Made by a program: the position numbers and the translations under genes. The notes under the pieces were generated by a model. That model was not told the origin of the DNA and searched no databases. It saw only the letters and a program-made list of their open reading frames with translations. Shown here piece by piece: positions 1 through 8,400 of a DNA stretch of 64,000 nucleotides. The stretch's first letter is position 1; each line of letters opens with the position of its first letter. The DNA is from DATGPD01 sp041398565 (GTDB taxonomy: Bacteria > Planctomycetota > UBA1135 > UBA2386), in NCBI GenBank assembly GCA_041398565.1, contig JAWKUN010000003.1, positions 1,178,001 to 1,242,000 on the forward strand, written 5' to 3'.

Positions 1-1028
1 TCGGGACCACCGACGAGATGTTCACCAAGTTCCGGCGCGGTGAACACGGGCCGCTCGAGTTCGCCGCCGGCAAGGCGTTCGAGTTCACGCACGAGCAGTT
101 CGACCACCTCGCCGAAGATCTCGCGGCGGGTCGGATCGAGATCGGTCATCACCATCACGAGGGTGACGCCGACCACGATCACGAACCCACGCAGGACCAC
201 GAGCACGACCACGCGGCAGAAATGGCGGCGCAGCGCCAGGCCGTCATCGGCGCCGAGGTGGCGCGCCGGGGCGGGATGAAGGTCGGCGACTGGATCACGC
301 CGGTGCACGGCGCCGAGGACGACCCCGATCCGCACGTGCACGAGGAGAGCAAGTGCGAGGTGGTGGGCGTGCTGGCACCCACGCGCACTCCGCTGGACAG
401 CTCGATCTTCATCCCCCTGTCGGTGTTCCTGACGATGGACAAGCACGAGGGCGCCGTACGTGCGACGGGTGGCGACAAGCAGGTGGCGCTGACCGCGCTC
501 ATCGTCGACTTCAAGACGCACATGGGCGCCAACTGGCTGCGCCACGAGTTCCAGACGCGTGCGGACGCCCAGGCCGCATGGACGACGTTCGAGGTCACCG
601 AGCTGATGCGCATGGTGGGCAATGCCACCGACGTCCTGCGCGTCGTCGCCTGGCTGGTTCTGGTGGTCGCGGCGGTGTCGATCGCCGTGGCCCTCTACAA
701 CACCATGAACGAGCGCCGGCGCGAGATCGCGATCATGCGGGCCCTGGGGGCCCGTCGCTGGCAGATCATGTCGATCATCCTGGTGGAGGCCGTCCTCATC
801 GCCGGCATCGGCGCGGCGCTGGGGGTCGTCGCGTGCCACGGCGCGACCTGGCTGTGGGGCGACGTCGTGGAGGCCCGCACGGGCGTATTCGTCAGCTGGG
901 CCGCCTTCTCGCGCGAGGAGCTGTACCTTATCCTCGGCGTCGCTGGACTGGGTGGTCTCGCCGGAGTGCTTCCCGCCGTCAAAGGCTCGCGCACCCAGGT
1001 GGCCGACAACCTGGTCCCTACGTCCTGA
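1..1028 (+). CDS. ABC transporter permease, FtsX/MacB family (5'-truncated), with His-rich loop
   Basis: The reading frame is open from base 3, so the gene begins before the window and only about 342 C-terminal codons are seen. The C-terminal third has the FtsX-domain pattern: a hydrophobic segment, then NERRREIAIMRALGARRWQI (the usual cytosolic loop of MacB/LolC-type permeases), then two more hydrophobic segments. The extracytoplasmic part contains a strongly His/Asp/Glu-rich stretch near bases 140-220, including GHHHHEGDADHDHE. Such permeases pair with an ATPase and work mechanically on lipoproteins or peptides or export substrates; the ATPase would lie upstream, outside the window. DUF3299, 30 bp downstream, is a known companion of such permeases in zinc-linked clusters of other bacteria. 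Metal binding by the His-rich loop is inference. The permease identity is firm; the substrate is unknown. Confidence 0.85.
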   Translation, partial: GTTDEMFTKFRRGEHGPLEFAAGKAFEFTHEQFDHLAEDLAAGRIEIGHHHHEGDADHDHEPTQDHEHDHAAEMAAQRQAVIGAEVARRGGMKVGDWITPVHGAEDDPDPHVHEESKCEVVGVLAPTRTPLDSSIFIPLSVFLTMDKHEGAVRATGGDKQVALTALIVDFKTHMGANWLRHEFQTRADAQAAWTTFEVTELMRMVGNATDVLRVVAWLVLVVAAVSIAVALYNTMNERRREIAIMRALGARRWQIMSIILVEAVLIAGIGAALGVVACHGATWLWGDVVEARTGVFVSWAAFSREELYLILGVAGLGGLAGVLPAVKGSRTQVADNLVPTS

Positions 1029-1058
1029 GGCTTCGCCAACTCTTCTCGAGGTCCGCGC

Positions 1059-1829
1059 ATGCGCATCGTCTGTTCGCTCGTGCTTCTGTTCTTCGCTTGC
1101 GCGCTCGCTGGCCAGGCGCCGATCCAGGGCGGGCCGGTCGGTCCTGTCGTCAAGCCACCGCCGAGCCAGGCGCCCAGCCAGCAGAAGCCCCCCGCCGGCA
1201 AGCCGGGAGTGGAGGCCAAGCCGGATGTCGGCAAGGCCGATGCGGTCAAGCCGAAGGACGTCGCGGCGCCGGCCAAGCCGGCGGAGAAGCCCGCCCGAGA
1301 ACAAGAAGAAGACGAGGGCGACGACGAGCCGGCGACGACCCCGACGCAGCTGCCGGCTTCGGCCGACCCCTCGGACGTCGCCGCCATGCAGAGCGCTCAG
1401 GCGATGATCAAGGCCGAGGCGCGTTTGCGCCGTCTGCTGAAGAAGGGCGCGATCAAGGGCATCGACAAGATCCTCACCTTCGAGGAGATCTCGGGCTGGC
1501 CCTACCAGGACGGACTCAAGGGCATGCCGGAGTCGGTGAAGAAGATGGACGGCAAGACCGTGCTCATGACCGGGTTCATGCTGCCCATCGACGAGGTCGA
1601 GAAGATCAAGGAGTTCCTGCTCGTGCAGTCGCTGTGGTCGTGCTGCTACGGTCAGCCGCCGGACATCAACGGCATCGTTCGGGTGGTCATGAAGGGCGAC
1701 AAGCGCATCGACTACAAGTACGACCCGATCAAGGTCACCGGCCAGTTCAAGGTCGTGGCGTCGTATGAAGACGGCTACTGCATCGACATCTACCAGCTGC
1801 AGGCCGACGAGGTCGAAGTCATCAAGTAG
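1059..1829 (+). CDS. DUF3299 domain exported protein
   Basis: The 256-residue protein starts with a clear signal peptide (MRIVCSLVLLFFACALAGQA). A low-complexity Pro/Lys/Glu spacer follows to about residue 105, then a conserved C-terminal domain of about 125 residues. That domain contains FEEISGWPYQDGL, GFMLPIDEVEKIKEFLLV and SLWSCCYGQPPDING, which fits DUF3299. The paired Cys in the SCCYG motif is the most obvious candidate functional site. It follows the permease by 30 bp and is probably co-transcribed with it. No biochemical role is established that I can cite with confidence; association with metal-linked ABC systems is known from gene neighbourhoods. The acidic/Lys-rich spacer is longer than usual and probably disordered. 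Confidence 0.8.
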   Translation: MRIVCSLVLLFFACALAGQAPIQGGPVGPVVKPPPSQAPSQQKPPAGKPGVEAKPDVGKADAVKPKDVAAPAKPAEKPAREQEEDEGDDEPATTPTQLPASADPSDVAAMQSAQAMIKAEARLRRLLKKGAIKGIDKILTFEEISGWPYQDGLKGMPESVKKMDGKTVLMTGFMLPIDEVEKIKEFLLVQSLWSCCYGQPPDINGIVRVVMKGDKRIDYKYDPIKVTGQFKVVASYEDGYCIDIYQLQADEVEVIK

Positions 1830-2028
1830 GTGTGCCTCGCGGCGAGCGCCCGCGGCGCGGCGGCGACGGGCGTGAGTCGGGCTGTGAGCCGGTGCCCCCG
1901 GCCGGCCAACGTCCCGGATCGAGGCAGGGGTGGTCGCCATGCGACCGGAGGGTGGTGAGATTTGCAGCCCTCGTTCGCGAGTCGACTGAAGGTCGACAGG
2001 GGCTTCCGGTCGATACCACCGGAGTTCC

Positions 2029-3474
2029 ATGGATGCATCTCCAAGGCTTCGTCTCCGCCAGCTGCCGCTGGGCTACCGCCTGCTCGCGTTGATGCTCGGT
2101 GCGGCCTTGATGGTGGCGGTGCTCGTCACCCTCGAGGTCAGCGATCGCAACGCGCGCGGCCGTCTCGCGACCATGCAGGCCGACGCCGAGCGCTGCGTGG
2201 CTCAGCTCGCGGTGCGGGCCGCGCCGCACCTCGCTGCCGACGACGATCTGCGCCTGGCGCTGGTCGCCACCGCGGCGCGCGACGTCTTGGGTGACGTGGC
2301 TCGCGTGCGGGTGGCGGACGCGCACGGTCGCCTGCGCTTCGACAGCGCTGCCATGGACGGGCTCGGCGAGTCCGAGGGGCAAAAGGCAGCTTCGTTGCGC
2401 GTGGAGACCTCGACGTTCGCGATGCCGTGCGTCGTCGAAGGGCGCACGGTCGGCGAAGTACGGCTCACGCTGGGGTCGCCGTCGAGCCTGGCGAGCTTCC
2501 CGTGGGGTGTATTCGGCCTCGTGTTCCTGACCAGTCTGAGCCTCGTATGCCTCGCCGTGGCCGTCTGTCACCACTGGCTGGCGCGCGTGGGCGAGATCGC
2601 CGAGACCGTGCGCCAGCTGGCACGCGGGGAAGTGCGTTCGGCCGGCAGGGTCGACGCGCCGGGCGTGATCGGCGAACTGCAGGCGGCGGTGGGGGACGTG
2701 TCGCAGGTGATGCAGGCGGGCATCGAGGGAGTGCGCGAGAGCGCCATTCAGCTCGGCCTGGCCCTCGTCGATCAGGTCGAGCGTCGCGACCAGACGCCGC
2801 CAGGGCACTGTGAGCGCACCGCGCGCTATGCCGGTCTGCTCGCAGACCGCTTGTCGATGTGTGATGACGATCGGCGCGACCTCGAGCTGGCGGCACGGCT
2901 GCACGACGTCGGCAAGGTTGCGATCCGCGCGGCGCTGCTGGAGAAGAAGGGGCCGCTCACCGAGGAAGAGAGGGCGACCCTGCGCCAGCACCCGGATCGC
3001 GGTGCGAGCTTCTTCGCCGGCGTGCCACAGCTGCAGCGAGTCGCGCAGACGATTCGTCACCACCACGAGAAATACGACGGCACTGGCTACCCCGACGGGT
3101 TGCGTGGTGAGCGCATTCCGCTCGAGGCGCGCATCCTGGCCATCGCCGATGCCTACGACGTGCTGACGAGCCGCGGCATGAACGGCGCGCCGCTCGGTTG
3201 GTCGCAGGCGCTCGAGCGCATGCGCTGCGACCGTGGCGAGCACTTCGATCCCTGGCTGTTCGATCTGTTCGCAGGCGCCATCCAGTCGGCGCCGGTCCCC
3301 GAGCAGCCCGTGCGCATGCTGGTGATCTCGCCGCAGGGTGTGGTCCCATACAAGGCTGCCGAGCCGACGCCGCTGGAACGCGAGCTCGACGCCTCGCTCG
3401 ACGAGGAGGAGATCCTGGAGGCGATGTCGCACGAACTGGAGGTCATGCACGACGACCAGCGAGGCGAGGGGTGA
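2029..3474 (+). CDS. Membrane-anchored HD-GYP domain phosphodiesterase
   Basis: The 481-residue protein has a transmembrane segment near residues 14-36, an extracytoplasmic region of about 120 residues, a second transmembrane segment near 161-183 and a HAMP-like linker. A C-terminal HD-GYP domain follows. The HD pair lies in LHDVGK (about residue 291), and the signature HHEKYDGTGYPDGL is near 343, followed by ARILAIADAYDVL. HD-GYP proteins usually hydrolyse cyclic di-GMP to pGpG or GMP, and all canonical motif residues are present. The start ATG has a GGAG about 7 bp upstream. It overlaps the next gene at ATGA, so the lipoprotein downstream is likely co-translated. The sensed signal is unknown because the external domain has no recognisable fold by eye. 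Confidence 0.9.
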   Translation: MDASPRLRLRQLPLGYRLLALMLGAALMVAVLVTLEVSDRNARGRLATMQADAERCVAQLAVRAAPHLAADDDLRLALVATAARDVLGDVARVRVADAHGRLRFDSAAMDGLGESEGQKAASLRVETSTFAMPCVVEGRTVGEVRLTLGSPSSLASFPWGVFGLVFLTSLSLVCLAVAVCHHWLARVGEIAETVRQLARGEVRSAGRVDAPGVIGELQAAVGDVSQVMQAGIEGVRESAIQLGLALVDQVERRDQTPPGHCERTARYAGLLADRLSMCDDDRRDLELAARLHDVGKVAIRAALLEKKGPLTEEERATLRQHPDRGASFFAGVPQLQRVAQTIRHHHEKYDGTGYPDGLRGERIPLEARILAIADAYDVLTSRGMNGAPLGWSQALERMRCDRGEHFDPWLFDLFAGAIQSAPVPEQPVRMLVISPQGVVPYKAAEPTPLERELDASLDEEEILEAMSHELEVMHDDQRGEG

Positions 3475-4367
3475 TGCGCGTGGCTCTGGTGGCGCTGGCG
3501 CTGGCACCAGCAGCTTGCGTCGTTGCTCCCTTGGATCCTGTCCCGGCCGCCGTGCAAGCGGCGGAGGACGGCGACCTACTGCGGGCCCTGGCCTACCTCG
3601 ATCAGCTGCCGCCCATGCACCCGCGCCACGCAGAGGCCGCAGCGTTCGCGCGGGCGCTCGAGGCGCGCATCGCCGCCAGCCAGCGTTGGCTCGGAGAGAG
3701 TGCACGCTTGCATGTCCAAGGCGACACCACGGGCGCGGCCGTCGCGCTGCAGCACGCTCGCGAGGCATGGCCGCATGCGTTGTTCGCCCCCTGGCCGGTC
3801 ACCGAAACCGTCGTCACGGCTTCGATGCCCCAGGCCGCGCCGCCTGCTCCTCTCGCCGAGTCGGCGCCTACGATCGAGGTGGCCCGCGCGGAGGGGGCGC
3901 TCGACTCGCCGGAGTTGCCGGGTGTGCTCGCCCAGCCGCCGGAATGGTCGGCCGCGACTCGTCTCCAGCTGGTCGCGGTTTCTCCCCCGATGGATCCGGC
4001 CCGCCAAGTCACGGCGGAAGCCGAGCTGGAGGGAGCGGCCGGCACGCCGATCACGGCGACCAAGCTCGCCTCCCTGCGGGCGGTCGTGCGCGGTCGGGAC
4101 AAGTCCCTCGCGATCACCCGCCTAGCCGAAGCGCACGCGGAGTATCCGGCCAATCTCGAGGTGCGCACGATGCTGGCGAGCCTGCTGCGCCAACGAGCAC
4201 TCGTCGCCTACGGCCGAGGCTGGTTGGAAGCAGCCGTCGAGGATTGGGAACAGATCGCGCAACTCGCGCCCGACGACATGGAGACCCTCGGGCATCTCGA
4301 CGTCGCTCGCGAGGAACTCAGGCGGCGGCGCGGCTGGCCTGAGCGGAGAAAAAATGCCGGAGGGTAA
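3474..4367 (+). CDS. Putative lipoprotein with TPR-like C-terminus
   Basis: The 297-residue protein begins at an ATG overlapping the HD-GYP stop codon (ATGA). The N-terminus MRVALVALALAPAACVV is a lipoprotein signal with lipobox APAAC, so it should be lipid-anchored. The middle is Pro/Ala-rich. The C-terminal 100 residues have an alternating Ala/Leu helical pattern (AEYPANLEVRTMLASLLRQR, then LEAAVEDWEQIAQLAPDD) like TPR units. An open frame continues upstream inside the HD-GYP gene, but the lipobox and overlap fix the start here. No enzymatic motif is visible. The tight overlap suggests it works with, or is regulated together with, the HD-GYP sensor. Confidence 0.7.
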   Translation: MRVALVALALAPAACVVAPLDPVPAAVQAAEDGDLLRALAYLDQLPPMHPRHAEAAAFARALEARIAASQRWLGESARLHVQGDTTGAAVALQHAREAWPHALFAPWPVTETVVTASMPQAAPPAPLAESAPTIEVARAEGALDSPELPGVLAQPPEWSAATRLQLVAVSPPMDPARQVTAEAELEGAAGTPITATKLASLRAVVRGRDKSLAITRLAEAHAEYPANLEVRTMLASLLRQRALVAYGRGWLEAAVEDWEQIAQLAPDDMETLGHLDVAREELRRRRGWPERRKNAGG

Positions 4368-4590
4368 ACTTCGGGAAAAGGGGAAGAAGGAGAGTCAAGT
4401 TTTTACGTCCATGGCGGACAACCCCCGGCACATGTTCTCCGTGCCGCACCTCCCCACCGTCTGGCGACGAGCTACGGCTGAATCTGCCGGTGCTTGAGTT
4501 TCCCCAAGCTGTGGGAGGAGAGTACTACTCTCGCGCCCAAGGTCAAGTAGGCGATCCCCAAAATACTGAAGAGCGTGGTCACCCCGCCGC
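4368..4590. other. Intergenic region between convergent genes, several small hairpins
   Basis: This 223-bp spacer separates two convergent genes and is noticeably richer in A/T than its surroundings near 4370-4410. Short inverted repeats are visible, such as GAGAGT-ACT-ACTCTC at 4518-4532, GCTTG/CAAGC near 4493-4510 and GGCAC/GTGCC near 4430-4450. There is no coding frame with a plausible start. It may carry transcription ends for both genes, but no hairpin is followed by a clear T-run. Confidence 0.4.
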
Positions 4591-6600
4591 TCACGTGAGA
4601 CGCAAGACGAGGCCGAACGGCGTGGCCCGCGCCTCCCACCCGTTGGGAACCACGGTGACGCCGGTCTCCTCCTCGATCACGACGGGTCCCGGGAGCACGC
4701 TCTTGCGGCCGAGCGCGGCGCGTTGGTAGACGGAGACGAGCCTACCCCCCACGGGAGCGCGGCGCCGGGTCGGTTCCAGCGCCCGACTCGACGACAGTTC
4801 GACGGCGGGAAGGGGACGCGGCGCCGCCTCGGCCCGCGCGACGACGGCCACCAGCTCCAGGGCCGCCTCGGGAGGGCGAAAGCCGAACAGGCGCTCGTGC
4901 TCGCGCCGGAAAGCGGACTGCAGGTCGCCTCTCGCGCGTACCGCCAGAGTCGCGCCTTGCCCACGCGCGCGCACGTGGGCGCTCAGCTCGACGACGCGGC
5001 CGCTGCCGTCGAGCTCGGCCAGCGCGCGTCGCGCTGCGTCTCTGCACAAGGCGATCGTTCGCTCTCGCGCGAGGCTCGCGAGCGACGCGTGGACGGGGAC
5101 GTACGCCTCGGCCGAGGTCGAGGCCAATGCCAGACCCACGGCCGAGAACGCCCCGGGGTGTGCTGGCACGATGACCTGTGGCATGGCCAGCTTGGCCGCG
5201 AGGCGCGCGGCATGCAGGCCGCCGGCACCACCGTAGGCCAGCAAGGTGATCCGGGCCGGATCGATGGCGCGCGCCGCCGTGATCACGAGGAGGGCGCGCA
5301 CCATGGCGTTGTCGGCCACCTCGAGGATGCCCTCGGCGGCGCGTCGGATCGTGCACCGCATCCGCTCGGCCAGAGGGCGCAGGGCAGCGATGCTGCGCGA
5401 TGGATCGATGCGGAAGCGCCCACCGAGCAGGGTCTCGGCGCCGATGTGCCCCAGTGCGACGTGGGCGTCGGTGACCGTCGCGCGTTCGCCGCGCCCGTAG
5501 CACGCCGGGCCGGGATCCGCCCCGGCGCTGTCGGGGCCGACCCGTAACGCGCCGCCGGCGTCGACCGATGCCAGGCTGCCGCCGCCGCAGCCGACCGTGT
5601 GCACGCCGACGGCCGGCAGAGGGAGTGGGAGTCCGCCGAGTGTGGCCTCGTGCCAGGTGCCACGGCCGCCATCGACGAAACACACATCGGTGGAAGTTCC
5701 ACCCATATCGAAGGCCGCCAGCGGTCCGCAGCGAAGACGCCGCTGCAGGGCGCGGCACGCGCTCACGCCGCCGGCTGGACCCGACAGCGCCGCGCGCGCC
5801 GGAAAGCGCGCCGCCTCCTCGCTCGGCATGATGCCGCCGCTGCTTCGCATCAGCCGTACGCGGCCGGGGGCGAGCGCCTGGCGCAGTCGATCCACGTAGG
5901 CTCCCATCACCGGCGCCATCGCCGCGTTGAGGATGGCCGCGCTGTAACGCTCGTACTCGCCGGCGACCGCCAGCAGCTCGCCGCTGCACGTGATCGGCAC
6001 GTCGAGCGGGCGCAACGCGTCGGCAACCGCGCGCTCGTCACCCGGTTCGGCGAAGGAGAACAACAGGCCGACGGCCACCGCTTCGACGCGTGCCGCCTTC
6101 AGGCGCCGCCGCAGGGCCTGCAACTCGCGTTGCGACGGCCGACGTAGCTCGATGCCATCGGCGCCGCGACGTGAGCCGATCGCGAAGCGAAGTGCGCGAG
6201 GCACGGGCAGCTGCGCCTTGGCCGCGGTCAGGTCGTAGATGTCCGCGCGCGCTTGCCGCCCGATTTCGATCAGGTCTTCGAAGCCGGCGTTGGTCACGAA
6301 GGCCGTCCGCGGCAGGCGGCCGGTGAGCACGGCGTTGAGGCCCACGGTGGTCCCGTGCACGAGATCGACCTGGGCGCCGGCTGGCAGCACGTCGGCCACT
6401 CCGCGCAGCACCGCGTTGGCAGGGTCGCGTGGCGTGGATGGCACCTTGTGCACGACCAAGCCGCGTCCCGGCAGGAGGGCGACGACATCGGTGAACGTGC
6501 CGCCGGAGTCGATGCCGAAGCGGATCGACTGGGTCGGAGTGGGCCGCGCGGTCGACGGTCGAGTGGCCGCCTGGGAGGATCGGACGCGGCGGAGGCTCAT
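4591..6600 (-). CDS. Hydantoinase/oxoprolinase family protein (HyuA-type)
   Basis: The 669-residue protein has the N-terminal hydantoinase/oxoprolinase signature FGIDSGGTFTDVV, then VHGTTVGLNAVLTG. Further on it has the actin-like ATPase block FDMGGTSTDVCFVDGG and the HyuA core HTVGCGGGSLASVDAGGALR and ADPGPACYGRG. Length and motif order match the ATP-dependent A subunit of hydantoinase, 5-oxoprolinase or acetone carboxylase-like enzymes. Those usually act with a HyuB subunit, which is not seen here, so the substrate cannot be assigned. The ATG at 6600 leaves a short basic Ser/Arg leader; the conserved domain begins about 30 residues in, so the true start could be slightly downstream. The neighbouring plsY operon is divergent. 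Confidence 0.85.
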   Translation of the reverse strand: MSLRRVRSSQAATRPSTARPTPTQSIRFGIDSGGTFTDVVALLPGRGLVVHKVPSTPRDPANAVLRGVADVLPAGAQVDLVHGTTVGLNAVLTGRLPRTAFVTNAGFEDLIEIGRQARADIYDLTAAKAQLPVPRALRFAIGSRRGADGIELRRPSQRELQALRRRLKAARVEAVAVGLLFSFAEPGDERAVADALRPLDVPITCSGELLAVAGEYERYSAAILNAAMAPVMGAYVDRLRQALAPGRVRLMRSSGGIMPSEEAARFPARAALSGPAGGVSACRALQRRLRCGPLAAFDMGGTSTDVCFVDGGRGTWHEATLGGLPLPLPAVGVHTVGCGGGSLASVDAGGALRVGPDSAGADPGPACYGRGERATVTDAHVALGHIGAETLLGGRFRIDPSRSIAALRPLAERMRCTIRRAAEGILEVADNAMVRALLVITAARAIDPARITLLAYGGAGGLHAARLAAKLAMPQVIVPAHPGAFSAVGLALASTSAEAYVPVHASLASLARERTIALCRDAARRALAELDGSGRVVELSAHVRARGQGATLAVRARGDLQSAFRREHERLFGFRPPEAALELVAVVARAEAAPRPLPAVELSSSRALEPTRRRAPVGGRLVSVYQRAALGRKSVLPGPVVIEEETGVTVVPNGWEARATPFGLVLRLT

Positions 6601-6796
6601 GGCGAGGGGGCCGATCTTGGCGAAGGGGGGCGCGTGCGGCAAAAGCAAAGCCGCCGCGCGGCCACGGAACAGGCTGGCCCCGCGCTGCACGAGGCCGCGG
6701 CAGCCTTGAATCGAGGACTGGCCGACTCGCGCCAAGCGCGCGCTCGTTCGATCGAGCGGTCGAACCGGGCGCGACCGCAGTAGAATCCGCGCCCCC

Positions 6797-7411
6797 ATGG
6801 CGTTGGCTCTGGCGTGTCTGGCCGCGTACCTGCTCGGAGGGATTCCATTCGGCCTGTTGCTGGCTCGGGTGTTCGCCGGGGTCGATATCAGGACCATCGG
6901 CTCGGGCAACGTCGGAGCGACCAACGCGGCGCGCGCCTTCGCGAGCAAGCGCCAGCGTCTGGCCATGTTCGTCCTCATCTATGTGCTCGACGCTGCCAAG
7001 GGGTTTGCGCCGACGTTCTGGCTGCCCGCGGCGATCGGCCAGCCCGGAGCCAACGTGGCGGCACTGATCGGCAGCTGTGCCGTCGTCGGCCACTGCTTCA
7101 GCCCCTACCTGCGCTTGCGCGGGGGCAAGGGGGTTGCCACCGGCTGCGGCGTGTTCGCGGCGATCGAGCCCTGGGCGTTGCTGGTCGCTCTGGTCGGCTT
7201 CGCTGTCGCCTACGCGGTCGCGCGCAAGGTCTTCGTCGGCAGCCTTGCCCTGGGTGTGGTGCTCGCTGGCGCGGTGGTCCTGCGTGATCCAGCGTCGGCG
7301 TTCGCGTCGCGGGCGGCGGTGAGCGCCCTGGCGATCGCTGTCGCCGGTTTCTTCTTCTTCACCCATCGCGGCAATCTGCGCCAGGCCCTGGGACGGGGGG
7401 CGCGCGCATGA
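6797..7411 (+). CDS. plsY: Glycerol-3-phosphate acyltransferase PlsY
   Basis: The 204-residue polytopic membrane protein has the PlsY motifs in order: GGIPFGLLLAR near the N-terminus, GSGNVGATNAAR, DAAKG, and LRGGKGVATGCGVF in the middle. PlsY transfers acyl groups from acyl-phosphate to glycerol-3-phosphate, the first acylation in bacterial phospholipid synthesis. It acts at the cytoplasmic membrane with PlsX, which is not in the window. It overlaps gpsA by 4 bp (ATGA), so supply of glycerol-3-phosphate and its acylation are encoded in one operon. Length and motifs are normal for the family. Confidence 0.95.
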   Translation: MALALACLAAYLLGGIPFGLLLARVFAGVDIRTIGSGNVGATNAARAFASKRQRLAMFVLIYVLDAAKGFAPTFWLPAAIGQPGANVAALIGSCAVVGHCFSPYLRLRGGKGVATGCGVFAAIEPWALLVALVGFAVAYAVARKVFVGSLALGVVLAGAVVLRDPASAFASRAAVSALAIAVAGFFFFTHRGNLRQALGRGARA

Positions 7412-8397
7412 ACGTCGCAATCCTCGGCAATGGCGGCTTCGGATCGGCTCTCGCCATCGTGCTCGGACGCGATCATCGGGTGCGCCTGTGGGGGCACGAC
7501 CGCGCCTACACGCAGGAGGTCGCCCGCACGCGCCACAATCCGCGCTACCTGTCTCGGGCGACGCTGCCGGAGTCGATCGTCGTCACCACCGAGTTCGACG
7601 AGGTCTTCGCCGGCGCCGAGGTGATCCTCGCGGCGGTGCCGACGCAACATGTCCGCGCGGTCGCGCAACAGGCCGCGCCGCGCATGTCGTCTGACGTGCC
7701 GATCGTGTCGCTGGCGAAGGGATTGGAGCAGCTCTCGGGGCGTCGGCCTTCCGAGGTCCTCGTCGAGGTCTGCGGCGGCACCCGCGAGGTGCTGGTCCTC
7801 TCCGGGCCGAGCCATGCCGAAGAACTCGCGCTCGGCTTGCCGGCGACCGTGGTGCTCGCTGGCGGCGATGTCGCCTGCCTCGAGCGCCTGCAGAGCGAAC
7901 TCTCGGGGCCGGCTCTGCGCATCTACCGCAACTCCGACGTGCTCGGAGTCGAGCTGTGCGGCGCGCTGAAGAACGTCATGGCTCTGGCGGCGGGTATCGC
8001 CGACGGCCTCGGCTTCGGCGACAACGCCAAGGCCGCGGTCCTGGCGCGTGGTCTGGTCGAGATGGCCCGCTACGGCGAGGTCGAGGGCGCCCGGCGCGAG
8101 ACCTTCTACGGGCTGGCCGGCGTCGGTGACCTGGCGGTCACGGCGTTCAGCCGACACGGACGCAACCGTGCCTTCGGTGAGCGCATCGGGCGCGGCGAAG
8201 CCATGGCCGACATCCTCGCGTCATCGCCCAAGGTGGTGGAAGGTGTGTGGACGGCGCGCGCGGTGCGCGAGCGCAGCCGGTCGCTGGGCATCGAGATGCC
8301 CTTGTGCGAGGCGGTGTGCGACGTCCTCTACGACGGCGCGGCACCGCGCTCGGCGGTCTCGGCACTCATGACGCGGGACCCCAAGGAAGAGGCGTAG
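7408..8397 (+). CDS. gpsA: Glycerol-3-phosphate dehydrogenase [NAD(P)+]
   Basis: The 329-residue cytosolic enzyme reduces dihydroxyacetone phosphate to sn-glycerol-3-phosphate. The N-terminal Rossmann motif is ILGNGGFGSALA. Other family blocks are AVPTQHVR, SLAKGLE, LSGPSHAEELALGLP, and ELCGALKNVMALAAGIADGL with the catalytic Lys, followed by LAGVGDLAVTAFS and the C-terminal RHGRNRAFGERIGRG. It overlaps plsY by 4 bp and is followed after 3 bp by a membrane protein gene. Length is typical. Function is assigned with high confidence. Confidence 0.96.
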   Translation: MNVAILGNGGFGSALAIVLGRDHRVRLWGHDRAYTQEVARTRHNPRYLSRATLPESIVVTTEFDEVFAGAEVILAAVPTQHVRAVAQQAAPRMSSDVPIVSLAKGLEQLSGRRPSEVLVEVCGGTREVLVLSGPSHAEELALGLPATVVLAGGDVACLERLQSELSGPALRIYRNSDVLGVELCGALKNVMALAAGIADGLGFGDNAKAAVLARGLVEMARYGEVEGARRETFYGLAGVGDLAVTAFSRHGRNRAFGERIGRGEAMADILASSPKVVEGVWTARAVRERSRSLGIEMPLCEAVCDVLYDGAAPRSAVSALMTRDPKEEA

Positions 8398-8400
8398 CGC

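Noticed and set aside
4400..4545. Possible 5S-like RNA in the structured spacer
   Set aside because: Some bases resemble 5S loops, but the terminal stem cannot pair and the conserved central loop is missing.
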